Assembly: GCA_026785785.1 (NCBI GenBank)
Contig: JAJAZI010000061.1
Span: 1-23,756, forward strand
Reading direction: 5' to 3'
DNA from: Microbacteriaceae bacterium
Lineage (GTDB): Bacteria > Actinomycetota > Actinomycetes > Actinomycetales > Microbacteriaceae
DNA length: 23,756 bases
The notes beneath the pieces were generated by a model. The model searched no databases and had not been told where the DNA came from. It saw only the letters and a program-made list of their open reading frames with translations. Numbering within the stretch: the first letter of the stretch is position 1; each line of letters starts with the position of its first letter. A program made the position numbers and the translations under genes. Of the stretch, positions 15,154 to 21,839 are shown piece by piece.

Positions 15154-16381
15154 TGGCCAGCCGTTCGATGATGTCCCGCGCGTCGCTGAGGGAGTCGGCG
15201 TTGATCGTCTCCTGGACTGTCTTCTGAGTGTAGTTCGGCAGGTTCCCGATTCTAATGTCGGTCTCCTCGTAGATGCTGGAGAGTGAGATCGGGCCGACGT
15301 CTGCTTGGACTCCCTGGAAGATCGCGACCCGGTCGCGGTCCGCCCCGACGAAGAAGCGCGTCTGGGTCCACTGGTAGGCGAGCGCGAGCGCCGCGATGAT
15401 GGCGATCGCGGCGAGGCCGATCGTGACGAGCCAGGCGATTCGGCGGTTGCGGGCACGTCGCCGGTCTTCGAGGATGAGCTCGTCGAGGTATTCCTCCGAC
15501 TCCGGCTCGAAGTGCTCGTCGGCCGGCGGGGTCGAGCGCAGCGGGTGCAGCAGGAGCGTCGGGAGCCTCATGGGCCGGCGGGCCGGCTCGGGTTCGAACG
15601 ACAACGGGGCCGCAGCGGACCCGACGGTCATCGGCGGGTTGCAGCTGGAGGCGCCCGACTCGTCGATGTCGACGAGCACCACGGTGACGTTGTCGGGAGC
15701 GCCCTGGTCGAGGCTCTCCTTCACGAGACGATGGGCGGCCTCGTCGGCATCGGGGATCGAGGTTAGCACTGCGAGCATCTTGTCGTCGGTCACATAGCCG
15801 CTGAGCCCGTCGGAGCAGAGCAGCCAGCGGTCGCCCGGGCGGATGTCGTGCACGGTCGTGTCGATCTCCGGCGAGGCGTCGACGTCGCCGAGAACACGCA
15901 TGAGCACCGAACGGCGCGGGTGCACTGCCGCCTCTTCCGGCGTGATGCGGCCGGAGTCGACGAGGCGCTGCACAAAGGTGTGGTCGGCGGTGATCTGGGT
16001 CAGCTGGCCGTCGCGCAGCAGGTAGATGCGGGAGTCGCCGATGTGGGCGATCGCGATGTCATTGCCGACGCGCAGCATGGCGCTGACGGTCGTGCCCATG
16101 CCGGTGAGCTCGTGGTGCTCGAACACGGTGTCGGCGAGCAGCGAGTTGGCGGCGAGCAGCGCGGATTGCAGGGCAAACTGGGCGTCCTGGGCCGAGGCGT
16201 AGGGCTTGTCCGTCTCGGTGATGCGCTTGATGGCCATCGCCGAGGCAACGTCGCCGCCCGCGTGGCCCCCCATCCCGTCGGCCACGACGAACAGGTGGGC
16301 GCCGGCGTACCCGGAGTCCTGATTGTTCGCCCGGATCTTTCCGACATGGGAAACGGCCGTGCTCTTGCCACCAGACGCCAT
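15140..16381 (-). CDS. pstP: PP2C-family Ser/Thr protein phosphatase PstP
   Basis: A 413-residue membrane phosphatase that dephosphorylates PknA/PknB and their targets. The PPM domain (about 1-240) includes the metal-binding Asp35-Gly36 in VADGMGGHAGGD, the strand AHIGDSRIYLLRDG, CSDGLSGYV with Asp191, and Asp230-Asn231 in GAPDNVTVVLVDID. A cytoplasmic linker of ~75 residues leads to one membrane helix at about 315-337 and an extracellular domain of ~75 residues. ATG at 16381 follows the fhaB stop by 4 nt. Length is shorter than mycobacterial PstP (514), mainly in the extracellular part. All core metal ligands are present, so it should be active and Mn2+-dependent. Confidence 0.96.
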   Translation of the reverse strand: MASGGKSTAVSHVGKIRANNQDSGYAGAHLFVVADGMGGHAGGDVASAMAIKRITETDKPYASAQDAQFALQSALLAANSLLADTVFEHHELTGMGTTVSAMLRVGNDIAIAHIGDSRIYLLRDGQLTQITADHTFVQRLVDSGRITPEEAAVHPRRSVLMRVLGDVDASPEIDTTVHDIRPGDRWLLCSDGLSGYVTDDKMLAVLTSIPDADEAAHRLVKESLDQGAPDNVTVVLVDIDESGASSCNPPMTVGSAAAPLSFEPEPARRPMRLPTLLLHPLRSTPPADEHFEPESEEYLDELILEDRRRARNRRIAWLVTIGLAAIAIIAALALAYQWTQTRFFVGADRDRVAIFQGVQADVGPISLSSIYEETDIRIGNLPNYTQKTVQETINADSLSDARDIIERLANVSD

Positions 16382-16385
16382 GGGG

Positions 16386-16922
16386 CTACCGCCGGAGTTC
16401 GAAGCTGGTAGTGCCGATTCTGACCGCGGTGTTCAGGGGAATCTGGGTGGGAACGACGACACGCGACCCGTCGAGGAAGGTGCCGTTGGTCGAGTCGAGG
16501 TCTTGGATGACCCAGGAGTCGTTGAGGAGCATGAGTCGCGCATGGTGGGTCGAGGTGTAGTCATCCCTGATCACGAGGCCGCTCTCGCTCGAGCGCCCGA
16601 CGGTGAGCGGCTGGTTGCTGAGCGGCATCTCGACTCCGGAGCGGGGGCCGGATGTGATCACGAGGCGGTTCGCGGACGTCGAGGTTGCCGGTGGTGCCGT
16701 GCTGTGTGGGAGCGAATTCGCCGGTGTCTGCGGCCTCTGCACCGGGGCGACCGAGGGGGGCGCGGAAGGGGCGGGGGCGGCAGCCGCGGCATCCGGCACG
16801 CTCTGGCGACGCACCCGCTGGCCGAACAGGTCGGTGCGCAGGGCGTAGACGACGGCGAAGACGAACCCCCAGAGCACAAGCAGGAAGGCAAGCCGCAGAA
16901 TGAGGAGTGTCAGATCACTCAC
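16386..16922 (-). CDS. fhaB: FHA domain membrane protein FhaB (FipA)
   Basis: A 178-residue phosphothreonine-reading adaptor of the cell-division/wall module. An N-terminal membrane helix (about 5-28) is followed by an Ala/Pro/Ser-rich linker (44-80) and one FHA domain (about 86-176). The phosphopeptide-binding residues are Arg110 and Ser111 in LTVGRSSES, the STHHARL motif at 124-130, and STNGTFLDG at 144-152. The start is GTG at 16922, overlapping the fhaA stop by 4 bases (GTGA). Mycobacterial FhaB is phosphorylated by PknA/PknB and binds FtsQ/FtsZ-related proteins; such partners here are inferred. Confidence 0.95.
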   Translation of the reverse strand: MSDLTLLILRLAFLLVLWGFVFAVVYALRTDLFGQRVRRQSVPDAAAAAPAPSAPPSVAPVQRPQTPANSLPHSTAPPATSTSANRLVITSGPRSGVEMPLSNQPLTVGRSSESGLVIRDDYTSTHHARLMLLNDSWVIQDLDSTNGTFLDGSRVVVPTQIPLNTAVRIGTTSFELRR

Positions 16923-17629
16923 TTCTGGGTGCCTCGATCGCGGTCGCCGCGCAGGTCGACGTCGGAGGATTGGGCGAGCACTCGGAAAACAATACGGGTT
17001 CGACCGATCTGGATCACCGATTCGGGTGCCAGGGGTGCTTTCGAGACAGGTTCGCCGTTGAGTTGGGAGCCATTTGTCGAGCCAAGGTCATTGACCTGTG
17101 CCCGCTTGCCGTCCCACAGCACTTCCACGTGCTTGCGGGAGATTCCGGTGTCGTCGACGGTGATGTCGGCGTCGTGTCCGCGGCCGATGATGGTGCGCGA
17201 CTTCACGATTGGATATCGCTTGCCCGCCACGTCGAGCACCGGGGTCCAGGAGACCTCGCCCTTGACGTTCTGGGAGTCGACACGGATCATTCCCTCGCTA
17301 AGGCCCATGTCTTCGGTGAGGCGGATCGAGATGCCGCCGGCGAACTGGTACCCCTGCGCCGCCGCGTGATTCTGAACGAGCTGGGTGAGCTCGTCGATGA
17401 GCGTCGGGCCGATCGCGGTCATGCGCTGGTAGTCGGTGCGACCGAGGCGGACGTCGAACTTGTTAGGCACGAGAATGCGTTCGCGCGAGACGACGGCGGC
17501 CTTCGTGTCGAGCTCCCGGCGCAGCGCGCTCGTGATCTCGATCGGAGCGAGACCACTCTTGAACGTCTTCGCGAACACGCCGTTGACGGCGCGCTCGAGT
17601 CCTCGCTCGAAGTTGTCCAACAGGCCCAC
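16919..17629 (-). CDS. fhaA: FHA domain protein FhaA (DUF3662 plus FHA)
   Basis: A 236-residue cytoplasmic adaptor, first gene of the kinase operon. The N-terminal ~120 residues are the DUF3662/FhaA-N domain (opening MGLLDNFERGLERAVNGVF). The C-terminal FHA domain (about 131-220) has Arg150 in TIIGRGHDAD, SRKHVEV at 164-170 and STNGSQLNG at 184-192. Mycobacterial FhaA is much longer (527) because of a disordered middle linker; here the two domains are nearly directly joined, as is common in Microbacteriaceae. Start is GTG at 17629 with GAGG 5 nt upstream. In mycobacteria FhaA binds the phosphorylated pseudokinase domain of MviN. Confidence 0.95.
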   Translation of the reverse strand: MGLLDNFERGLERAVNGVFAKTFKSGLAPIEITSALRRELDTKAAVVSRERILVPNKFDVRLGRTDYQRMTAIGPTLIDELTQLVQNHAAAQGYQFAGGISIRLTEDMGLSEGMIRVDSQNVKGEVSWTPVLDVAGKRYPIVKSRTIIGRGHDADITVDDTGISRKHVEVLWDGKRAQVNDLGSTNGSQLNGEPVSKAPLAPESVIQIGRTRIVFRVLAQSSDVDLRGDRDRGTQK

Positions 17630-17665
17630 AGGATCCTCGTTCCAGTCAATTCATGACTTCTCGTA

Positions 17666-17671
17666 TGTTAG
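17666..17671 (-). promoter_or_regulatory. Candidate -10 element of the fhaA-pknB operon
   Basis: TAACAT on the minus strand about 37 bp before the fhaA GTG, leaving a short leader that contains GAGG. The -35 is not clear. This 150-bp gap must hold the operon promoter because tRNA-Leu lies on the other strand. Confidence 0.35.
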
Positions 17672-17760
17672 CCGGTACCTCTGCAGTGGTGATTGCGGCC
17701 CAAGGACGAGGCGGAACGTTAGCGCTGGCGGCCCAGGGCGACTGACGGGCTTCGCGCTGT

Positions 17761-17766
17761 GATAAT
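17761..17766 (+). promoter_or_regulatory. -10 element of tRNA-Leu
   Basis: GATAAT (in GTGATAATCT) lies 12 bp before the mature tRNA 5' end and matches the consensus at 5 of 6 bases. CTGACG lies upstream at 17742-17747 but its spacing (13 bp) is too short for a normal -35. Confidence 0.5.
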
Positions 17767-17778
17767 CTCGCTGAGTCT

Positions 17779-17865
17779 GCGCGAGTGGCGAAATTGGCAG
17801 ACGCGCACGGTTCAGGTCCGTGTGCCCGAGAGGGCATGGGGGTTCAAGTCCCCCCTCGCGCACCA
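17779..17865 (+). tRNA. tRNA-Leu(CAG)
   Basis: An 87-nt class II tRNA including an encoded CCA (17863-17865). Acceptor GCGCGAG pairs with CTCGCGC, discriminator A at 17862. The anticodon stem CACGG/CCGTG closes loop TTCAGGT with anticodon CAG at 17813-17815. A long variable arm (TGCCCGAGAGGGCA region) and T-arm GGGTTCAAGTCCC follow. CCA is encoded, unlike the two tRNAs at 3830-4008. Confidence 0.97.
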
Positions 17866-17911
17866 CGGCTAGTTCAGTATTTGAGCGAACCGAATTCAGC
17901 TTGTGGCTGAC

Positions 17912-17955
17912 GAAGACCGACAGGATGAAAAATCCCTGTCGGTCTTCTGCTTTTT
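17912..17955 (+). terminator. Intrinsic terminator of tRNA-Leu
   Basis: A perfect 13-bp stem GAAGACCGACAGG (17912-17924) with CCTGTCGGTCTTC (17935-17947) and a 10-nt A-rich loop, followed after TGC by five T's. This is the clearest intrinsic terminator in the window. Confidence 0.88.
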
Positions 17956-17996
17956 CGGCGTCTATTGAGATGCGATGCGTCACGAGCCGGGGCCGG

Positions 17997-18134
17997 TCAG
18001 GCGGGGAGAGGCTGGGCCGCGAGCCAGTGCACGGCGGCGACGCCGCGCTCGACGTCGAGCGGTGCCAAGGCGGGAGAGTCCGCCAACTCGCTGGGCCCGT
18101 GCTCCAGAGCTCGTCGGCTCAAACCCCGCTCTCG
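17997..18134 (-). pseudogene. Possible C-terminal gene remnant
   Basis: A 45-codon minus-strand frame between an in-frame TAG (18135-18137) and TGA (17997-17999). Its last part reads like a natural protein tail: SELADSPALAPLDVERGVA then AVHWLAAQPLPA, with synonymous GC3-rich codons typical of this genome. There is no good start codon or ribosome binding site. It could be the surviving 3' end of a deleted gene. It overlaps the tRNA-like relic described separately, and at most one of the two readings is right. Confidence 0.25.
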
Positions 18135-18137
18135 CTA
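18069..18137 (+). pseudogene. tRNA-like degenerate fold, possible tRNA relic
   Basis: Bases 18069-18075 (GGCGGGA) pair with 18130-18136 (TCTCGCT) in a 7-bp acceptor with two G-U pairs and an A at 18137 as discriminator. An anticodon-like stem CTGGG/TCCAG closes a 7-nt loop CCCGTGC. A T-arm-like GTCGG-CTCAAAC-CCCGC has four of five pairs. The D-arm is too short, T33 is missing and the length is 69 nt, so it is not functional. Confidence 0.22.
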
Positions 18138-18159
18138 GTGTCGTCCTTGTTGCCTAACG

Positions 18160-18192
18160 AGAACCCCGCTGACCGCTCGGTGCGGGGGTTCT
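18160..18192. terminator. Terminator-like hairpin upstream of the SRPBCC gene's 3' end
   Basis: AGAACCCC (18160-18167) pairs with GGGGTTCT (18185-18192); the inner GC steps extend the stem with one bulge. A T-rich stretch (GTTTCGATTCTTCTG) follows on the plus strand. It can end the minus-strand SRPBCC transcript, whose stop is at 18235, or be what remains of a lost plus-strand gene. Confidence 0.6.
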
Positions 18193-18234
18193 GTTTCGAT
18201 TCTTCTGCGTCGAGCCAGTGGGTCCGCTTGGCCC

Positions 18235-19140
18235 TTATGAGATCCCCTTTCGCCGGGGGGCCGCGCTAGGGCTGTCGGCGAGGCGCCTGGCGGCGCGGTA
18301 TTGAGTCCAGGCGAACACGCCGACTGCCGCTCCCGCTCCGATTGCTGCGATCTGGCCGACGACAGCGAACTGAGCATCGGCGATGAGCAGCAGCGCGAGC
18401 GTCCCGGCAACCCAGACGGAGTCCAGCGCCGCGATCGTCTTTCCGACTGACGGTGATGTTCCGCGGCCCGCGATTCCCGCGAGGACGGTCGAGAACGTCA
18501 GCAGTCCTACTCCCAGAAACACGAAGAGCTCGGCGCTCGCGCCTCCGAACTGCCCTGACCAGGAGTTGGCGAGAGCGGCCAGGGCTATCCCGCAGAGAGC
18601 CGAGAATGCCGCGTTGGCAGTCACCAGTCGGTCGAGCACCGTCGGTGCACGGCGAGACCGTCGCATGCGCTTAGCGGAGCTCACTTCCCCGGTCTCCGCG
18701 TACACCTTGAGGTCTTTGCTGGTACGTCGCGCAAACATTCCCAAATAGATGCCGACAACAGGACCGAGAAAGCGCGCCTGTCTCGATACGTCGACTTCTG
18801 CATCCATCGTGAAAACCGAGCCTTGGCGCCCATCGTCTCTTACCGACCAGGTGTTGATCGCCTTGTCAACGATGGCGGGCATGCCGCTGGACGCGCGATA
18901 CGACAAGCGGAACGACGACGGTTCATAGATGAGCATCTCCTCGGTGAGATCGTCGAACCCGGCCTCCGCGATGGTGCAGGCCCTGCCCGTGAACGGTTCT
19001 CCTTCGTGTCGCCCCTCACCGACAAGCGTCGACTCGGCGACGACCGTTGCCCACTCACTGACTTGGCCGAATCCAGGGCCGACAATGTGCCAAACCCTGT
19101 CAGCCCGGGCGTCGATGGGGATGCTCGTTGTGACTCGCAT
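18235..19140 (-). CDS. SRPBCC-domain protein fused to a four-helix membrane domain
   Basis: A 301-residue two-part protein. Residues 1-150 look like an SRPBCC/polyketide-cyclase (START-like) ligand-binding fold: opening MRVTTSIPIDARADRVWHIV, GFGQVSEWATVVAES, and the late helix FLGPVVGIYLGMFARRTSKDL. A basic linker (KRMRRSRRAP, 157-166) leads to four hydrophobic helices at about 172-192, 202-223, 234-254 and 258-277. The ATG at 19140 has GGAG 5 nt upstream (19144-19147); the frame continues upstream but without a site. It is divergent from an XRE/MmyB regulator and shares an operator region with it. The ligand is unknown. Fusion of SRPBCC with a membrane domain is uncommon, so I rate the domain call as moderate. 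Confidence 0.78.
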   Translation of the reverse strand: MRVTTSIPIDARADRVWHIVGPGFGQVSEWATVVAESTLVGEGRHEGEPFTGRACTIAEAGFDDLTEEMLIYEPSSFRLSYRASSGMPAIVDKAINTWSVRDDGRQGSVFTMDAEVDVSRQARFLGPVVGIYLGMFARRTSKDLKVYAETGEVSSAKRMRRSRRAPTVLDRLVTANAAFSALCGIALAALANSWSGQFGGASAELFVFLGVGLLTFSTVLAGIAGRGTSPSVGKTIAALDSVWVAGTLALLLIADAQFAVVGQIAAIGAGAAVGVFAWTQYRAARRLADSPSAAPRRKGIS

Positions 19141-19197
19141 GGTGCTCCAATCTGTAAGGAGAATAGTGACCTTCAGCGAATCGTGTTCTGGTGCCGG

Positions 19198-19224
19198 GAA
19201 CGATTCCCTCAGAGGGAATGGTTC
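19198..19224. promoter_or_regulatory. Palindromic operator in the SRPBCC/MmyB-type divergent promoter
   Basis: GAACGATTCCCT (19198-19209) and AGGGAATGGTTC (19213-19224) are 11/12 inverted repeats around CAG; the core ATTCCCT-CAG-AGGGAAT is perfect. It lies 30 bp before the regulator start and 58 bp before the SRPBCC start, which suggests autoregulation and control of both genes (inference). Confidence 0.7.
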
Positions 19225-19253
19225 GTGTAAAAGACGTGTGTCAGGATGACGGC

Positions 19254-20033
19254 GTGAACCAGCCGACCCCAACTGTGACTCCGTTCGGAGCTGAACTGCG
19301 TCTCTCACGCACCGCGCGCGGGCTCAGCCAGCTGGCTCTCTCGAGTGCAGTGGGAACGCCGTCGAGGCATGTGTCGTTCCTGGAGACAGGGCGCTCACGG
19401 CCCAGTCGAGAGATGGTGGAGCGCATTTCGGAGGCGCTACACCTACCCCTGCGTGAGCGGAACAGACTGCACGTCGCGGCAGGCCTGGCGCCGGCGTATC
19501 CCGACGACGTGCTCGACTCAGCCGAGTTGGCGGTATTCCGGTCGGTGATCGATCGGCTGCTGGCGAGTCATGACCCGTTTCCGGCTTATGTCGTCGACGG
19601 GCATTGGAACATTGTTCGGGCCAATGCGGCAGCAACCGCGCTCTTGCCACCTGACGGTGAGCGCAACCTCGTTAAACTCACCTATGCCGGCGCCTGGCGA
19701 AACCTGATCACGAACTGGGACGACGTCGCCTGGCCGGGAATTGGCCGCCTCCAGGCGGATGCAGCACGATTCCCCGCTGACGAGGTACTGGCATCTCTGG
19801 TGGTGCTGGCAGTCGCGCAGGCCAGAGGTGCGCGCAAGATTGTCGCCGGATCCTCTGATCGTGTTCTGTGCCCAATCTTCAGGCTCGGTGATGAGACCGT
19901 GAGAACGGTCTCGGTCGTCGCGCAATTTGGATCTCCTCGGGACGTGACGCTGGAAGAGCTGCGCATCGAACTCTTCTACCCTGCCGATGTTGCGGCCGAT
20001 GAGTACTTCCACCGCGTCGCGTCGCTGCCCTGA
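19254..20033 (+). CDS. XRE-family transcriptional regulator with MmyB-like C-terminal domain
   Basis: A 259-residue DNA-binding regulator. The N-terminal helix-turn-helix (about 12-66) reads LRLSRTARGLSQLALSSAVG, then SRHVSFLETGRSRPSREMVE, the classical XRE recognition region. The C-terminal ~170 residues match the MmyB-like ligand-binding domain: PFPAYVVDGHWNIVRANAAA, then LVKLTYAGAWRNLITNWDDV, and HRVASLP at the end. MmyB-type regulators often sit beside a small redox or lipid-related target gene. GTG at 19254 is preferred because AGGA (19243-19246) is 7 nt upstream; upstream in-frame ATGs at 19191 and 19218 fall in or next to the palindrome and lack a site. Its likely target is the divergent SRPBCC gene. 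Confidence 0.88.
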   Translation: MNQPTPTVTPFGAELRLSRTARGLSQLALSSAVGTPSRHVSFLETGRSRPSREMVERISEALHLPLRERNRLHVAAGLAPAYPDDVLDSAELAVFRSVIDRLLASHDPFPAYVVDGHWNIVRANAAATALLPPDGERNLVKLTYAGAWRNLITNWDDVAWPGIGRLQADAARFPADEVLASLVVLAVAQARGARKIVAGSSDRVLCPIFRLGDETVRTVSVVAQFGSPRDVTLEELRIELFYPADVAADEYFHRVASLP

Positions 20034-20125
20034 GAGAGAGCGCCGCACGCGCGACAACCAGTAGTGCTGAGCCAGACGTCAGGGCCACTGCCTCCGATTG
20101 CCCGCTACCGTGGCCGGGCGTCTCG

Positions 20126-21220
20126 TCACCGGCGCCTCAGCAGCTGCTCGATGCGGATGAGCGTGCGAAAGCTTCGCACCATCTCTCTCGTCGAGTGGAA
20201 GTTCATCACGATGTGGGCGTCGTTCACCGCGTCGTGGAACATGTGGGTGCCCAGCACTCCGATGTGCCCGGTCGGGCGGGGAAATCCGCGCAGCAGGAAC
20301 GAGAATTCGCCGAAGCGTAGTTCCATCAGGCCCGTTCCATAGTGGATGCCGCGGCGAAACCGATGGCGCGTCCGCCGCATCTCGGCGAGCATCCCCGCGC
20401 TAACCAATGTCGACTGGAGGCCCTCGCTGAGTTTCGCGAGATCGTCGACCGTCGACACGATTCCGCCGCCCGCCCAGTCGCAGCTCACGCTCCGGAAGGC
20501 GCTCGCCTCGACACGCCCGAGCCACAGCGGCGCGATCGGGCCGTGACTCCGCCCAGCGGATGCCGCCGGATCCGAACGCCACATCATCCAACTGTCGTTC
20601 ATGGCGAGTGGACGGAAGATCCGGTCGCGCAGCACATCGTGGAACGGCGCGCCTGACACGGCCTCGATCACGAGCCCGGCGAGGATGTACCCGGTATCCG
20701 AATACTGAAACCGCTCACCGGGCATCCCGACCGGAACTTGCCGCGTGCGGCTGAACTCGAGCAGATCTTGGGGCTCCCAGAAGCGGTCGGGGTCGCTGAC
20801 GACGAGCCCCAGAAACGGAGGTCCGGAAGTGACCGGTCCCTCGAAGTAGTCCGCGGCACCCGACGTGTGGTCCAGGAGCTGGCGCACCGTGGCCTCGGCC
20901 GCCAGCACACCGTCGAGTGGACCGAGAACAGACTGCACGGAGGTGTCAAGTGTCACCGCGCCCTCGTCGACGAGCTGCATGATGAGAACCGTCGTGGCGA
21001 CCTTACCGATGCTTGCCGCGTGGAACGGGGTGCTGCGCGCACCATAGGAATAGTCGATTCCGTTCGTACGCGACCGAACGAGCACTTGGGGTGCCCCGAG
21101 TGCCCCGCGCGCCCGGGTGATCCGGTCGAGATGTCGGTCGAGTTTCGTGGCGAAGGCGGTGGCAGCGAACCCCGCCTTGGAGATCGACGGCGAGGCGGAG
21201 GGGGGTTGCTGGATAACCAT
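20126..21220 (-). CDS. Beta-lactamase-fold serine hydrolase
   Basis: A 364-residue serine hydrolase of the beta-lactamase/DD-peptidase/esterase superfamily (PF00144 type). The catalytic SxxK is Ser70-Ile-Gly-Lys73 in HAASIGKVATT. The second motif is Tyr173-Ser-Asp rather than Tyr-x-Asn, in FQYSDTGYILAG. The third motif is His319-Ile-Gly (PTGHIGVLGTHMFHD) in place of KTG, as in many esterase-like members. There is no signal peptide, so the enzyme is probably cytoplasmic, and substrate is unknown (ester or D-amino-acid peptide). ATG at 21220 has AAGGAG 9 nt upstream; the open frame continues upstream across the promoter but has no site. It is divergent from a PadR regulator with a shared palindrome. 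Confidence 0.88.
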   Translation of the reverse strand: MVIQQPPSASPSISKAGFAATAFATKLDRHLDRITRARGALGAPQVLVRSRTNGIDYSYGARSTPFHAASIGKVATTVLIMQLVDEGAVTLDTSVQSVLGPLDGVLAAEATVRQLLDHTSGAADYFEGPVTSGPPFLGLVVSDPDRFWEPQDLLEFSRTRQVPVGMPGERFQYSDTGYILAGLVIEAVSGAPFHDVLRDRIFRPLAMNDSWMMWRSDPAASAGRSHGPIAPLWLGRVEASAFRSVSCDWAGGGIVSTVDDLAKLSEGLQSTLVSAGMLAEMRRTRHRFRRGIHYGTGLMELRFGEFSFLLRGFPRPTGHIGVLGTHMFHDAVNDAHIVMNFHSTREMVRSFRTLIRIEQLLRRR

Positions 21221-21238
21221 GGCACAATGCTCCTTACA

Positions 21239-21262
21239 ACTAGTAGTTATATTGCTACTAGT
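21239..21262. promoter_or_regulatory. Palindromic operator between the serine hydrolase and PadR genes
   Basis: ACTAGTAG (21239-21246) and CTACTAGT (21255-21262) are perfect 8-bp inverted repeats separated by 8 AT-rich bases. The dyad overlaps the -10 TAATAT of the plus gene and lies in the 64-bp gap between the starts. It fits binding by the adjacent PadR protein controlling both genes. Confidence 0.72.
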
Positions 21263-21267
21263 AATAT
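21262..21267 (+). promoter_or_regulatory. -10 element of the padR gene
   Basis: TAATAT, near-perfect consensus, 8 nt before a GTG at 21276 in the same frame as the padR gene. That spacing fits a leaderless transcript. Confidence 0.55.
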
Positions 21268-21275
21268 ACAGAACG

Positions 21276-21827
21276 GTGAAGCCCATGGGCAATGTAATTC
21301 TCGGGCTGCTTCTCGTGGGCCCGGCCACCCTGTACGCCCTGACCAAACAGTTCGAACAGGGCATCTCGCTCTTCTACAGCGCCAGCCTTGGCAGCCTGCG
21401 TGCCGCGGTGACCGTCCTCCTCGAGCGCGGTCTCGTGACTGTCGCTGGCAGCGTCGAAAACGGCCGCAACAAGAAGACCTACAGCATCACGGATGCCGGT
21501 CGCGCGGCCTTCGCGGAGTGGATGACCGCTCCGATCACCGGCGGAGATCTCGAGACCATCGCCCTCTCAAAGGTCTATTTCCTGGGAATGCTGACGGATA
21601 CCGCGTCCCGCGCGACCGTGCTGGCGGGCATCCTCGACCGGATCCGGGCCGACCAGCGACAACTCGAGTCGCTGGCGGGCCACCTCGACGCCGTCGACAT
21701 CCCCCCGGAGTATGCGGAGATCTTCCGATACCAGCGCATCACGCTGGACTATGGCCTGCTGTCCCACCGCACGGCACGGAAGTTCTTCGAGTCGCTGGCG
21801 CAGAAGCACGAGCTACCGCCGCCGTAA
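21276..21827 (+). CDS. PadR-family transcriptional regulator
   Basis: A 180-183-residue winged-helix regulator. The N-terminal domain starts MGNVILGLLLVGPATLYALT, with the typical PadR helix pair, then SASLGSLRAAVTVLLERGLV and the wing VENGRNKKTYSITDAGRAA (residue numbers ~30-72 from the ATG). The C-terminal ~100 residues are the helical dimerisation domain (FAEWMTAPITGGDLETIALS to the tail QKHELPPP), making it an S1-type longer PadR. Two starts are possible: ATG at 21285 or the in-frame GTG at 21276, which is 8 nt after the -10. I list the GTG form because no Shine-Dalgarno precedes the ATG. It lies divergent to the serine hydrolase, with the palindrome between them. Convergent with the HAAS membrane protein gene. 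Confidence 0.85.
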   Translation: MKPMGNVILGLLLVGPATLYALTKQFEQGISLFYSASLGSLRAAVTVLLERGLVTVAGSVENGRNKKTYSITDAGRAAFAEWMTAPITGGDLETIALSKVYFLGMLTDTASRATVLAGILDRIRADQRQLESLAGHLDAVDIPPEYAEIFRYQRITLDYGLLSHRTARKFFESLAQKHELPPP

Positions 21828-21839
21828 GTGCGCGGGTGG

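Larger units (their letters stand above)
17866..18234. other. 369-bp gap after tRNA-Leu without a firm gene
   Basis: It holds the tRNA-Leu terminator (17912-17955), a candidate gene remnant on the minus strand (17997-18134), an overlapping tRNA-like fold on the plus strand (18069-18137) and a second terminator-like hairpin (18160-18192). The palindrome CTCGACGTCGAG is at 18049-18060. No complete protein gene or mobile-element end is visible. Confidence 0.6.

Noticed and set aside
19191..19253. Upstream extension of the MmyB-type regulator from ATG 19191 or 19218
   Set aside because: The extra codons fall in the palindromic operator and have no ribosome binding site; GTG at 19254 has AGGA.
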